Of a stretch of DNA of 64,000 nt, positions 35,476-44,659 are shown in pieces; positions within the stretch are counted from its first letter, which is position 1; each line of letters begins with the position of its first letter. Origin of the DNA: G965233625 sp965233625 (lineage in GTDB: Bacteria > Planctomycetota > Planctomycetia > Pirellulales > Pirellulaceae). The notes beneath the pieces were generated by a model. It did not search any database. It saw nothing but the letters and a program-made list of their open reading frames with translations, and was not told the origin of the DNA. Position numbers and translations under genes: made by a program. The DNA lies in assembly GCA_965233625.1 (NCBI GenBank), contig OZ247499.1, positions 2,356,001 to 2,420,000 on the forward strand, given 5' to 3'.

Positions 35476-36426
35476 GTGGCTGAAGTAATCTCTGTGGGCG
35501 CGTTGAACACCGACTATGTGATGCGAGGACCGGCACTGCCGCGTCCGGGTGAAACGGTCAGTGGCGGCGTCTTTTACCGCAGTTTAGGGGGCAAAGCGGC
35601 AAACGCAGCGATTGCGGCCGCTAGAGCAGGCGCGAGAGATGTAAGCCTGATCTCAGCGGTTGGCGATGATCTTATTGGCGTCGAAGCCATTAAATCTCTC
35701 ACGGATGCAGGCATTGCTAGCAGATTTGTCTGGAAAATACCGGATGAGAAAAGCGGCGTAGCGCTCATTATGGTGGATGATTGCGGTGAGAATGCGATCA
35801 GCGTGACAGATGGCGCTGCTCGCGGCATCAAACCTCAGCACATCGAAGAAATTCCCGGCAGTATGTTCGATGCGGCAAAGATTCTGCTCGTGAACTTCGA
35901 GTTAGAAATCCGCACGCTGCTCGCACTTTTGTCCAAGGCCAAGTCTCATAACATCACCACCGTTCTCGACCCCGCCCCTTTTGACGACGGGATGCTTTCA
36001 CCAGAAGTCCTTGCAAGCGTGACGATCGTCACCCCGAACCAGACTGAAGCAGCGCAACTTTCAGGCCTGCCCACCAGCAATCCGCAACAGTGTCTGCATG
36101 CCGCACGGAAGTTACGCGACATGGGTTGTGCAACGGTCGCATTGACGATGGGCGGCGACGGTTGCCTGTTGCTGCAAGACGAAGCTTGGCTCGCCCCACC
36201 GCGGCAGGTGGAGGCTGTTGACACCACGGCCGCGGGCGACGCCTTTAACGGCGTGCTGGCGTGCGCGCTTGCGAGTGGCAGGAAGTTACACGAAGCGGTC
36301 CGCTTCGCCAGTGCGGCTGCTTCGATATCGGTCACCCGCATCGGCGCGAGTGCATCGTTGCCAACCGCTGAAGAGACCGACGCCGTCTACGAAGCAACGC
36401 CCGCACTGCGGCCCTTCGATCCGTGA
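35476..36426 (+). CDS. Ribokinase-like PfkB family sugar kinase
   Basis: The 316-residue kinase phosphorylates a sugar or nucleoside at the expense of ATP. The N-terminal PfkB motif GGKAANAAIAAARAG (about residues 38-52) and the C-terminal motif DTTAAGDAFNGVLA with the catalytic Asp are intact. The sequence resembles ribokinase more than fructokinase, but the substrate is inferred. The start is GTG 35476, six bases after aaagga; an overlapping ATG at 35474 is in another frame and stops after four codons. A long intergenic region with an inverted repeat precedes it, and no transporter is adjacent. Confidence 0.9.
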   Translation: MAEVISVGALNTDYVMRGPALPRPGETVSGGVFYRSLGGKAANAAIAAARAGARDVSLISAVGDDLIGVEAIKSLTDAGIASRFVWKIPDEKSGVALIMVDDCGENAISVTDGAARGIKPQHIEEIPGSMFDAAKILLVNFELEIRTLLALLSKAKSHNITTVLDPAPFDDGMLSPEVLASVTIVTPNQTEAAQLSGLPTSNPQQCLHAARKLRDMGCATVALTMGGDGCLLLQDEAWLAPPRQVEAVDTTAAGDAFNGVLACALASGRKLHEAVRFASAAASISVTRIGASASLPTAEETDAVYEATPALRPFDP

Positions 36427-36464
36427 GCGGCGCCGTTTGCAACAGGGCCAAAAAAGCCTGCTGA

Positions 36465-37460
36465 CTAAATCGCGTAGAGGGCGATCTTGTTATAGCCGGC
36501 CAGGGCCAGTTGCCCTGTTTTCTCAACCAGGGCGACATCGTGAACGTGCATCGGCGCCTTCTCCTGTTTCAGCGCCTTGCCGGACTTGGTGTCGATGAAT
36601 TGCAGGAAGCCGGAATTGTCGCCGCCTGCCGCCAGCAGCCATTTGCCGTCGTCGCTGTATTTCAGACATTCGACCAGGCCTTTATAGCCTTTGTCGGAAA
36701 ACTCCAGTTGCTGCTTGTTGGCCTTCCAGTCGAACACCTCAACCCTGGCAACGCCGCCAAGATGGTCAATGTTGCCAACCTTGCCCATGCCGCCAATTGC
36801 AAGCGTCTTCGAATCCGGGGAGAAAGCCAGAGAGCGGACGCCGCCGATGGAGTGAATACGTGCCCTTGGGTCCCAGGTATACATCTCCGGCGTTTCAATC
36901 ACTGCCGCCTGTTTGCCGGATGCCACCTCCCAAACGACGGTTTTACCAACGCGATCTGCCGTTGCCAGATGCTTGCCATCGGGTGAAAACGCAACCGCGT
37001 AAAGCATGGACGGAAAGTGGTTAGGCGTGCGGCTCTCGTGCCCGCGGAATTCACGCACCTGGGCGCCATCTTTAACGGACCAGAGGCGGCAGACCATATC
37101 ATCGGACACGCTTGCCACATATTTGCCATCAGGCGAGCCCGCAATCTTACGCACCCATTTATCGTGGGCGTTGACAGAGCGTACTGCTTCCCCCTTGGCG
37201 ACATCCCACCAGATCAGCCGGCCATCGTAGCCAGCAGATATAAGCTGACCTTGCTGCCAGACGCAGCTGGTGGCATAGCTTTCGTGTCCGCTGAAACTTC
37301 TGTCTTCTGGTTTGTCTTCAGCGACATCGATATCGTGAACCAGAAAGTCAGAACCAGCCGCGAAAACGTGGCTTGTTTCTGGCTGCACCGCCAAGCCGAA
37401 GAGTATCTGTTTGCGGCCAATTTCGCGAATCTTCTTACATTTACCGGGATCACCGTTCAT
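36465..37460 (-). CDS. WD40 repeat protein of the DUF1501/DUF1549 cluster
   Basis: The 331-residue protein has no signal peptide and shows about six WD40-type repeats with recurring SPDGK and LW/WD endings (SAGYDGRLIWWDV, SVSDDMVCRLWSV, FSPDGKHLATADR), building a beta-propeller. It is the last gene of a minus-strand trio: DUF1549/DUF1553, DUF1501, WD40. In planctomycetes these families commonly occur together, with unknown substrate. The gap from the DUF1501 stop is 59 bases. It probably acts as a protein-binding scaffold. The sequence begins MNGDPGKCKKIREIG, without an export signal despite exported neighbours, which is odd. Confidence 0.85.
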   Translation of the reverse strand: MNGDPGKCKKIREIGRKQILFGLAVQPETSHVFAAGSDFLVHDIDVAEDKPEDRSFSGHESYATSCVWQQGQLISAGYDGRLIWWDVAKGEAVRSVNAHDKWVRKIAGSPDGKYVASVSDDMVCRLWSVKDGAQVREFRGHESRTPNHFPSMLYAVAFSPDGKHLATADRVGKTVVWEVASGKQAAVIETPEMYTWDPRARIHSIGGVRSLAFSPDSKTLAIGGMGKVGNIDHLGGVARVEVFDWKANKQQLEFSDKGYKGLVECLKYSDDGKWLLAAGGDNSGFLQFIDTKSGKALKQEKAPMHVHDVALVEKTGQLALAGYNKIALYAI

Positions 37461-37519
37461 TGCTGCACCGTGAGGATGAATGTGTGCGGGATGGTATTTT
37501 CTGGAGCCACGGAGGGTGT

Positions 37520-38821
37520 CTAAGAGAGCACTTCGCCGATGGCTTCGGTGTGAGGATCTGTCAGCGGCAGTGGCCGGTCACCGACGTAATAATCTTTGGT
37601 GTGATCAATACCCAGCGCCTGATAGATGGTGGCGAACAGCTCAGCGGCGCCAACTTCGCCGTCTTTCACGCGATGACCGTCTTCGTCTGTTTCACCGTAA
37701 ACAGAGCCGCCACGAACTCCGCAGCCCGATAGAGAGGCGCTCCAGGCGGATGCAAAGTGATCGCGTCCTAGGCTGGCGTTGATCTTTGGCGTTCTGCCGA
37801 ACTCACCAAGCGTAACCACCAGCGTGTCTTCCAAAAGCCCACGCTGTTCCAGGTCGTCGAGCAAGGTCGACATGACGTGATCCAGTTCCGAAACGAGTTC
37901 CAGGTGCGTTTCAAAGTTCTGGCCGTGGCTGTCCCACCAGGCGCGGCCGACCTTCACAAAGGGCGTGCCGGCTTCGATCAAGCGGCGGGCGATCAGCGTC
38001 TGCTGGGCGAACAACGTCGGCCCGTACTTATCGCGGACGGACTGAGGTTCCTGGGTGATATCGAACAGTTTTTCGCTGGCCATCAAGCCGCGGACACGCG
38101 AATAGGCTTCGTTGTGGCTGGCTACGGCGCCAGTGCTTCTGCCGCGGGCGAAGCGTTTGCTGAGCAAGCTGCGCAAGGCCTCTCGATCTTTGTGATCGAC
38201 GGCGTTCATCCCTTCGGGCATTTGCAGATCATCTGGCTTAGAGCCTGTCGTGAGCGACATCGGCGCGTATCTGGCGCCTAGAAAGCCGGGCTGGCCGACC
38301 GCGTTGCCGCGGCCTTCGGTTGCCGTGTAGAACGTCACGTGATCGGGCGCCTGCGAGTCTGCCTGGCTCAACTCCCGTGAAACGACGGCGCCCATATCGG
38401 GGTATTTGATGTTCGGCTCATCGCGGCGGCCCAGATGCATCAACCGCGCGCCGCCGCCATGCGACCCATTGCCGGTATTGAGCGAGCGGATGATCGCGGT
38501 GTGCTTAATCCGCTTCGCCATTTTGGGCATGAGTTCCGAGATATGAATGCCCGGTACAGCCGTTTTGATGGCACGGAACGGTCCACCCGTGGGGCGGCCT
38601 GGCTTCGGGTCCCAGGTTTCCAGTTGGCTGGCGCCTCCGGCCAGCCACAGCAGAATCACGCGTTTGCCGCGTTGTTTCAGCTCCGCCCCCAAGGCCTGGC
38701 TCTTGAGCAGATTGAGCTGGGTCATATCGGTGGCAAGGGCGCCTGCCGCAGCCGCAGCGCCGAGGAACGTCCGGCGGTTAAACAGCTGGCTGTGTGACGG
38801 ATGATTGTCGCGTTGTGTCAT
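37520..38821 (-). CDS. DUF1501 domain-containing protein, Tat-exported
   Basis: The 433-residue product starts at ATG 38821 (MTQRDNH) and carries a twin-arginine signal, NRRTFLGAAAAAGALATD. The DUF1501 family belongs to the alkaline phosphatase/sulfatase superfamily in fold. The stretches LLWLAGGASQLETWDPKPG, SHGGGARLMHLG and TLGEFGRTPKIN are typical. Its function is unknown, but it is nearly always encoded beside DUF1549/DUF1553 proteins, as here. The frame can be extended to 38980, but this overlaps the end of the upstream gene. It is part of a three-gene operon reading leftward. Confidence 0.92.
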   Translation of the reverse strand: MTQRDNHPSHSQLFNRRTFLGAAAAAGALATDMTQLNLLKSQALGAELKQRGKRVILLWLAGGASQLETWDPKPGRPTGGPFRAIKTAVPGIHISELMPKMAKRIKHTAIIRSLNTGNGSHGGGARLMHLGRRDEPNIKYPDMGAVVSRELSQADSQAPDHVTFYTATEGRGNAVGQPGFLGARYAPMSLTTGSKPDDLQMPEGMNAVDHKDREALRSLLSKRFARGRSTGAVASHNEAYSRVRGLMASEKLFDITQEPQSVRDKYGPTLFAQQTLIARRLIEAGTPFVKVGRAWWDSHGQNFETHLELVSELDHVMSTLLDDLEQRGLLEDTLVVTLGEFGRTPKINASLGRDHFASAWSASLSGCGVRGGSVYGETDEDGHRVKDGEVGAAELFATIYQALGIDHTKDYYVGDRPLPLTDPHTEAIGEVLS

Positions 38822-38882
38822 GGAAATAGCTCCGCATTTCGATGCGATGGACAGGCTGTGACCGGGTAGTTTCTGATGTCCG

Positions 38883-40505
38883 TTAGTAATTGAATCTGCA
38901 CTCGCTGCTGGTGAGCAGCGCCCAGACAAGTTCGCGATGAGCCTCAGAGCGGCGATCTTTACGGGCTTCCAAAAACGCAACCAGAGCTTTCAGTTCTTCG
39001 TCTTCCGGCTCTCTGGCGAATACGTTTTGAATGGCGGTGCGTGCGACGTCCTGGGCGGATTCAATGTCTTTTAGCTCTTGCAGCAACGTGCCGCCGCCGT
39101 CGCGTAGCAGATCGTTGCGGGCGCGCGGATTATTCGTGAACCACAATGCTTCGCTGGCACTGATCTGAAAACCATCGCCCGGCAGTTCAAACTGGCGGGC
39201 CAGTCCGCTGGCGCCTGCGGCGACGTCGTTCAGCTTCTTCAGGCGTTCACGGCTATCGACTTGACTGGAGAACTGGGTGTTACAGCTAACTGCGCCGATT
39301 TTCAGCACGGCCGCGTATTGGGCGGGCGTTAATGTCCGCGTCCGCGCGACAGCGAATGAACTGCGTGGCGGCTTTTTGTCGCCGTTCCAGACGCTCGAAC
39401 GCACGTAAGCATCGCTAAGCACCAGCCCGGAGATCAGCCGCTTGAGATCGTACTTATGAGCAATCAGATCGCGGGCCAGCCAGTCCAGCAGTTCCGGATG
39501 ACTGGGCGTATTCGCCGGATGCATCTGATCTACGGGCGACACAATTCCCTGACCAAACAGCCGCGCCCACAGACGATTGACAATCGCGCGGGCGAAGTAA
39601 AGGTTCTGTCCATCCTGAAGAGCAATTTCCACAAGCCGTTGCCGGCGGCTGTACTGGGGCGAAGGCGCCGGCTGCTTCTTCTTTTTGAGTTCTTCCAGCC
39701 GTTTTTTCTCAGCCTTACGGTCTGCTTCGCTGGGTTCTTTGTACTCAGGTTCTTCCAGGATGTCGCCGGTGAGAAACATCAGCTTTGCCTGTTTCTCTTC
39801 GCCCTCGACCGTTTTGTATTTAACGAGGCCGTAATCACGTTCAGCGAGCAAACCGCCGTTATCAAACGTGCGGTTGAAGAAAGACTTCATGCCGTAGAAG
39901 TGATTCTGGGTCCACTCGCTGACTTCCGGGTGGTCGTGACATTTGGCGCAACTAACATTCACGCCGAAGAACAGCACGCTTGTTTCGTTGGTGAGTTTGT
40001 CGAGATCGCTAACGCGGCGTTTGATGAATTCGATGGCGCCTTTGTGCTCTTTGTCGTCGTTCTGCCCCAGCATCATTTCGCGGAACATCTGATCCCAGCC
40101 AGTGTTCTTTTCAAACGCCGTTTTCAGATAACCGCTGAGATCACCATTGGCATCCCGCATCAGCATGTAATTGAATTCAGTTGCCTGGTGCCGGACAAAA
40201 CCGGGCGAATCCACCAATGTCTGCACCAGTTCCTGCCGGCGGGTCTGCGGATCGGCAGCTGCGAAGGCCTGCACCTCGGTGTACACCGGCGGGCGACCAA
40301 TCAGGTCCAGCATCGTCCGGCGCAACTGATTGGCGGGGTCCGCAGGAGGCGCCGGCTTGATTTTCAGTTGCTTGATGTGGGCGTCGATATAGTGATCGAC
40401 CACCTCGTGCACGGGCTTGTCCGCAGGTAAAAGCTGCCCGTAACTGACGGTGCAAACAATCAACGTGGCTACAACGAACTGGCAGCACCCAGGGAGGTAT
40501 CGCAT
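38883..40505 (-). CDS. DUF1549/DUF1553 domain-containing protein
   Basis: The 540-residue protein has a signal peptide (ending about VSYGQ) and the DUF1549 start (VDHYIDAHIKQ, LRRTMLDLIGRPP). A CAKCHDHP motif around residue 180 matches the cytochrome-like CxxCH of the family. The C-terminal DUF1553 domain has RAIVNRLWARLFGQGIV and HPELLDWLARDL. At 540 residues it is shorter than many members (700-1000), having no N-terminal cytochrome c or Ig-like domains. It heads the DUF1549/DUF1501/WD40 operon. It is probably an exported part of a substrate-degrading or electron-transferring complex of unknown target. Confidence 0.92.
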   Translation of the reverse strand: MRYLPGCCQFVVATLIVCTVSYGQLLPADKPVHEVVDHYIDAHIKQLKIKPAPPADPANQLRRTMLDLIGRPPVYTEVQAFAAADPQTRRQELVQTLVDSPGFVRHQATEFNYMLMRDANGDLSGYLKTAFEKNTGWDQMFREMMLGQNDDKEHKGAIEFIKRRVSDLDKLTNETSVLFFGVNVSCAKCHDHPEVSEWTQNHFYGMKSFFNRTFDNGGLLAERDYGLVKYKTVEGEEKQAKLMFLTGDILEEPEYKEPSEADRKAEKKRLEELKKKKQPAPSPQYSRRQRLVEIALQDGQNLYFARAIVNRLWARLFGQGIVSPVDQMHPANTPSHPELLDWLARDLIAHKYDLKRLISGLVLSDAYVRSSVWNGDKKPPRSSFAVARTRTLTPAQYAAVLKIGAVSCNTQFSSQVDSRERLKKLNDVAAGASGLARQFELPGDGFQISASEALWFTNNPRARNDLLRDGGGTLLQELKDIESAQDVARTAIQNVFAREPEDEELKALVAFLEARKDRRSEAHRELVWALLTSSECRFNY

Positions 40506-40824
40506 TGTCTGGCCAACCGTTTTAGTGGTGAGATGGTTGCCGCAACCGGGCGGTCACGGAATGGTAGGAGCCGTTAGTGCATTGCATCAACCGCTGTCAA
40601 TATAATAGCGGCTGATAGAAAGCCACGCTACTGCGATGTAGAATTCCCCCTTTGCGACTTTTTGGCATCTTGTTTTCCCACATGATATGATGATGCCCCG
40701 GTTTGATTGCCGTTGTGCGAACTGGTCCAACGAAGCTTCATCGCACCCCATCCGCCACGACCGACCCGCAACGGCGTGTTATCGTCTCCCACCTTAAAAC
40801 TTGTTTCATGGAGTTGAAGTTCTT
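40506..40824. other. Divergent intergenic region
   Basis: About 320 bases between the divergent DUF1549 and oxidoreductase genes, so promoters for both are expected. A TATAAT hexamer is at 40601-40606 on the plus strand, but no well-spaced -35 box goes with it, so I do not call a promoter. Confidence 0.35.
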
Positions 40825-42285
40825 ATGACCCAACGTAACCGCCGCCGCTTCTTACAGGACTCGATGCTGGCAGCCGCCGCTGCTGCCGCCGCGACGTCCT
40901 CGGCGCAGACCCTTCTGGCAGACGATCAACCTTCGAAGAGTGCGAATGAGAAACTTGGCGTTGCTGTCGTGGGAACACGCGGACGCGGTAAATCGCATCG
41001 CGACGCCTGGCTGAAACGGTCAGACACGGAAATTCTGTACATGGTGGATGTCGACCGCAAAGTCGGCGGCCAGAACGCAGAACACGTCGCATCGCGGCAG
41101 AAAGGCGTGAAGCCGGATTTCATCGAAGATATGCGCAAGGCGCTGGAAGACCCGCGTGTCGATATTGTCAGCATCGCCACGCCCAACCACTGGCACTCGC
41201 TGGGCGCCATCTGGGCGATTCAAGCCGGCAAACATGTGTACCTGGAAAAACCAGTCAGCCATAACGTGCTGGAAGGCCGCCGGGTGGTTGAATTCGCACG
41301 CGCCAAGAACAAGATCGTTCAGACCGGCACGCAGTCACGCTCGAACCCTGGTATGCGCGACGCCATCGCCTACGTGCAAAGTGGTGAACTGGGCAAGGTG
41401 AAAGTGGCTCGTGGCCTGTGTTACAAGCGCCGCGGCTCGATCGGCGAACGGGGTACGTATAAGCCGCCATCCGAAGTGAACTACAACCTGTGGCTTGGCC
41501 CGGCGCCATTCACCGCCGTCACGCGGCCGCGGTTCCACTACGACTGGCACTGGCAGTGGGACTATGGCAATGGCGACCTGGGCAACCAGGGCATTCACCA
41601 GATGGACCTTGCCCGCTGGGGCATGGGTGTCAGTACTCTAAGCCCTAAAGTGTTCAGCTACGGCGGCCGGTTCGGTTATGTGGATGCAGGTGAAACGGCC
41701 AACACCCAGGTCGTGACGCACGATTACGGCGACAAGTCGCTTGTCTTCGAAGTACGCGGCCTACCGACCGACGCCCACAAGGGCGCCAAAGTGGGTGTGA
41801 TCTTCGAATGCGAGAATGGCTTCGTGGCGATGAGTTCGTACAGCGGCGGCGCCGCCTTCGACAAAGACGGCAAGCAGATTAAGAAGTTCAGCGGTGGCGG
41901 CGACCACTTCGGCAACTTCATCTCCGCTGTCCGCAGTGGTAAGCACAGCGATCTAAACGCAGATATTCTGGAAGGCCATCTTTCCAGCGCGCTGTGCCAC
42001 ACCGGCAACATTTCGTACCGCCTCGGCGCTCAAGTGCCTGCCGGAAAACTGAAATCCTCGCTGGCAGATATCAAGTCCAGCGACAATGCCAAAGAGACGC
42101 TGGAGCGCACCTTGGCTCACCTGTCGGATAACAAAGTTGACCTCGACAGCACCAAGGTTGCACTCGGACCGCAACTGACGATGGACGTAGAAGCGGAAAC
42201 TTTCCCTGGCAACGATAAAGCTAACGCGATGCTCACGCGTGAGTACCGCAAAGGCTTCGAACTGCCCGACGTTTCTTCTTCCTAA
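40825..42285 (+). CDS. Gfo/Idh/MocA family oxidoreductase, Tat-exported
   Basis: The 486-residue protein starts at ATG 40825; an upstream TTG (40801) is in frame but less likely. The N-terminus RNRRRFLQDSMLAAAAAAAA is a twin-arginine signal, then comes the Rossmann motif GVAVVGTRGRGKSH, the family EKPVSHNVLEGR motif with the catalytic-region Lys, and the C-terminal alpha/beta domain with DYGNGDLGNQGIHQMDL. Exported members are abundant in planctomycetes and are thought to act on sugars. The substrate here is unknown. A strong terminator follows. Confidence 0.92.
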   Translation: MTQRNRRRFLQDSMLAAAAAAAATSSAQTLLADDQPSKSANEKLGVAVVGTRGRGKSHRDAWLKRSDTEILYMVDVDRKVGGQNAEHVASRQKGVKPDFIEDMRKALEDPRVDIVSIATPNHWHSLGAIWAIQAGKHVYLEKPVSHNVLEGRRVVEFARAKNKIVQTGTQSRSNPGMRDAIAYVQSGELGKVKVARGLCYKRRGSIGERGTYKPPSEVNYNLWLGPAPFTAVTRPRFHYDWHWQWDYGNGDLGNQGIHQMDLARWGMGVSTLSPKVFSYGGRFGYVDAGETANTQVVTHDYGDKSLVFEVRGLPTDAHKGAKVGVIFECENGFVAMSSYSGGAAFDKDGKQIKKFSGGGDHFGNFISAVRSGKHSDLNADILEGHLSSALCHTGNISYRLGAQVPAGKLKSSLADIKSSDNAKETLERTLAHLSDNKVDLDSTKVALGPQLTMDVEAETFPGNDKANAMLTREYRKGFELPDVSSS

Positions 42286-42307
42286 GCCTCTGATTCGATG
42301 AAAAGAC

Positions 42308-42343
42308 AAACGCCGGTGAGAGCCATTCTCACCGGCGTTTTTT
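42308..42343. terminator. Strong bidirectional terminator
   Basis: A perfect 14-bp stem (aaacgccggtgaga at 42308-42321 with its complement at 42327-42340) around loop gccat, followed by six T on the plus strand and tttgtctttt on the minus. It lies 22 bases after the oxidoreductase stop and 27 bases after the hflC stop, serving both convergent genes. Confidence 0.93.
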
Positions 42344-42369
42344 CGTCATCGGTTTGTGACAACTTCACG

Positions 42370-43425
42370 TCACTCTTCTGAACCAGCCGTGGCTTCATCC
42401 GCTTCGGCTTGATCGACCGCGGGAAGATCGCCCGGCTCTTTAAGCAGCTTGAAGATGTCCGCGCGGGTGCTCATCACCAGCTTGGTGTTTCCGCTGGCTA
42501 GAGCGGTTTTGTAGATCTCAAGACGACGCAGAAACTCATAGAATTCCGGCGATTTGCTATAAGCCGTGGCGGTTAGATTAATGACCTCCGCGTCGGCGGC
42601 GCCGCGGATTTCAGCGGTTTTCTGCTTCATGGCGCCGTCAATCTCGTCCAGTTTCTTACGGGTCAGGCCGGCGATGCGGTTCTTCTCCTGCTCCGCCTGC
42701 GATTCAAACAACTGGGCGATCCGCAGGCGTTCGCTGCGCATCCGCTGATACACGGTTTCCTTGACGCTGGGGGCGTAGTTCACACGCTTGATGTGTACTT
42801 CGACCAGTTCCATGCCGAAGCGTTCACGGAGGTTCTTCCCCGCTTCGTTGAGAATTTTGCGTTCCATCTCGCGGCGCCCCGTAGTGACTTCGTCGAACAC
42901 GCTCTCCCGTTTTTTCGGCGGTGCGGGCGATGCGCCGCCACTGCCGTCGGACGGTACGAAATCGAAATCCGGCTCGGTGCTGTCGATCGGCAGCGGGTCA
43001 TTGGTGCTGCGGACGACCTCGATCAGATTATGATTTCCGACGACGTTGCGAACCGCCGAGTCCACCTCGTCATCCAGCTTCTTCTGACCCGAGGCTTCCG
43101 TGCGGACGGCTAAGAAAAACTTCTCCGCATTCACGATCCGCCACCGCGCCCACACATCGACATAGATGCGTTTTTTGTCCAGCGTGGGCATATTCTCCGG
43201 ATCGCCATCCCACGGCAGCAGGCGTTTTTCAAGGAAGTGAACCTCCTGGATAAATGGCGTCTTCCAGTGCAGGCCCGCGTCTGTCGCAAAGTGAACAGGG
43301 CGGCCGAACTGCGTGATTACGGCCTGCTTGCCTTCTTCCACGACGTAGGCGGACGATGTCATGAGAAACAGAATGAGCGCTAAAGCAGCAACGCCGAGAA
43401 GCGTGAAAATCGTGGAACGGTTCAT
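42370..43425 (-). CDS. hflC: HflC, SPFH/prohibitin-like membrane protease modulator
   Basis: The 351-residue protein has an N-terminal transmembrane helix (about residues 6-26) and an SPFH domain (VVEEGKQAVITQFGRPVH, RIYVDVWARWRI). A coiled-coil arm (RSERLRIAQLFESQAEQEKNR) follows. In E. coli HflK and HflC form a cage around FtsH in the inner membrane. An insertion rich in Pro/Ser/Gly (about 150-185, SDGSGGASPAPPKKRES) is unusual. The start ATG overlaps the hflK stop as ATGA with a GGAGG site 7 bases upstream, so the two are translationally coupled. Confidence 0.93.
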   Translation of the reverse strand: MNRSTIFTLLGVAALALILFLMTSSAYVVEEGKQAVITQFGRPVHFATDAGLHWKTPFIQEVHFLEKRLLPWDGDPENMPTLDKKRIYVDVWARWRIVNAEKFFLAVRTEASGQKKLDDEVDSAVRNVVGNHNLIEVVRSTNDPLPIDSTEPDFDFVPSDGSGGASPAPPKKRESVFDEVTTGRREMERKILNEAGKNLRERFGMELVEVHIKRVNYAPSVKETVYQRMRSERLRIAQLFESQAEQEKNRIAGLTRKKLDEIDGAMKQKTAEIRGAADAEVINLTATAYSKSPEFYEFLRRLEIYKTALASGNTKLVMSTRADIFKLLKEPGDLPAVDQAEADEATAGSEE

Positions 43426-44501
43426 CGTGAGCCTCCTTTCGCCCGCATGGGCAGTCGCGTCCCGCCTTCGGATTCGAGATCGAGCACCGGCAATACGCCG
43501 CCGCCTACGGAATCGTCGATGATGATTTTCTCATCCACGCCGGCGAAGACTTCTTCCATTGCTTCCAGATAAAGCCGCATGCGCGTGATCTCCGGCGCTT
43601 TTTCGTATTCGGCAAGTTGCGCCTCGAAGGCTGCAGTGCGACCGCGGGTCTCAAGAATTTTTGATTCGCGGTAACCTTCCGCTTCGGAAATTGCCTGGTC
43701 CTTTTTACCGAAGGCGGCAGGAATCTGGCGGTTGCGTTCGCCTTCCGCCTCGTTCACGATCCGCTCTTTGTTCTGCCGCGCGCGGTTCACTTCCTGGAAT
43801 GCGTCGCCAACCTGGTCGGGCGGCGCCGTGGTTTGAAGCTGCACGGTGACGATTTCGACGCCTGAGTCAAAACCATCAAGCAGCGTCTGCATTTCTATCC
43901 GCGCCTGATCGGCAATCGCGTTACGGCCGCTGGTAAGCACCGCATCGACGCTGGTGTCGCCACAGAGTTTACGCATGACCGTTTCAGCCACATCGCGGAT
44001 GGTGTCGGGAATGGCCGGGTTGACCGCGGTCGAGACGCCGCTGGGCAGATCCTGCTGGTCGAGCTGGCCCCCACCGCCCAGATTAAACAACGCGGCGTAA
44101 GAGTCTTTGATGCGGTACTGCACCACCCACTCGACATGGGCAAGGTTCAGATCGCCCGTAAGCATCTCAGCCTCGTCTTCGTGCTTTGCCGTGCGTGATG
44201 CGTAACGTGTAACGCGTCCAGCCTGCGCAGTGCGAAATCCGAACTCAAGCGATTGCACGCGGTCTACGGGCACACGGTAAACCGTTTCAACCGGATAAGG
44301 CCATTTCATGTGCAGTCCGGAAGTTACTTTCCGCACATGCTGACCGAACCGCAGCACCACGCCTTCTTCGCTGGCGTCAACGCGATAAAACATGGTGCTG
44401 GCTTCGTAAAGAACAAAGATACCGCCGATCACGACGATACCAATGACGATCATCCGCTGGATGGTGGCCGCGGACTGGTCCTGCCGCTGGCGGAATTCCA
44501 T
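43422..44501 (-). CDS. hflK: HflK, SPFH/prohibitin-like membrane protease modulator
   Basis: The 359-residue protein has one N-terminal transmembrane helix (about residues 17-38), an SPFH domain with VVLRFGQHVRKVTSGLHMKWP, and a C-terminal coiled coil (RQNKERIVNEAEGERNRQIP). It pairs with HflC to control FtsH access. Relative to E. coli HflK it lacks the long N-terminal Gly-rich extension. A ribosome site (GGAG) lies before ATG 44501. Upstream, 158 bases away, is the oxidoreductase gene in the same direction, so it is probably transcribed together with the floA cluster or from its own promoter in the gap. Confidence 0.92.
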   Translation of the reverse strand: MEFRQRQDQSAATIQRMIVIGIVVIGGIFVLYEASTMFYRVDASEEGVVLRFGQHVRKVTSGLHMKWPYPVETVYRVPVDRVQSLEFGFRTAQAGRVTRYASRTAKHEDEAEMLTGDLNLAHVEWVVQYRIKDSYAALFNLGGGGQLDQQDLPSGVSTAVNPAIPDTIRDVAETVMRKLCGDTSVDAVLTSGRNAIADQARIEMQTLLDGFDSGVEIVTVQLQTTAPPDQVGDAFQEVNRARQNKERIVNEAEGERNRQIPAAFGKKDQAISEAEGYRESKILETRGRTAAFEAQLAEYEKAPEITRMRLYLEAMEEVFAGVDEKIIIDDSVGGGVLPVLDLESEGGTRLPMRAKGGSR

Positions 44502-44659
44502 GATGTGTCTCCGGGATTCAAGAAGTTAGCGCATGCAAGCTAAACACTACGGCGTGATACCTTAGCGCAGGGAGAAGTACTTCGGTCGACCGAACAGAAT
44601 GTTGAAACAGGCAGCGTGTTTTTTGCGTGTTTCAACCGATGGTTTGCACAGACTGAGGT

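Noticed and set aside
39456..40430. 324-codon plus-strand frame antisense to the DUF1549/DUF1553 gene
   Set aside because: It is a composition-driven open frame opposite a recognised gene, without recognisable product.
40601..40606. TATAAT as sigma-70 promoter
   Set aside because: No matching -35 hexamer at a suitable distance; planctomycete promoters are not well defined.
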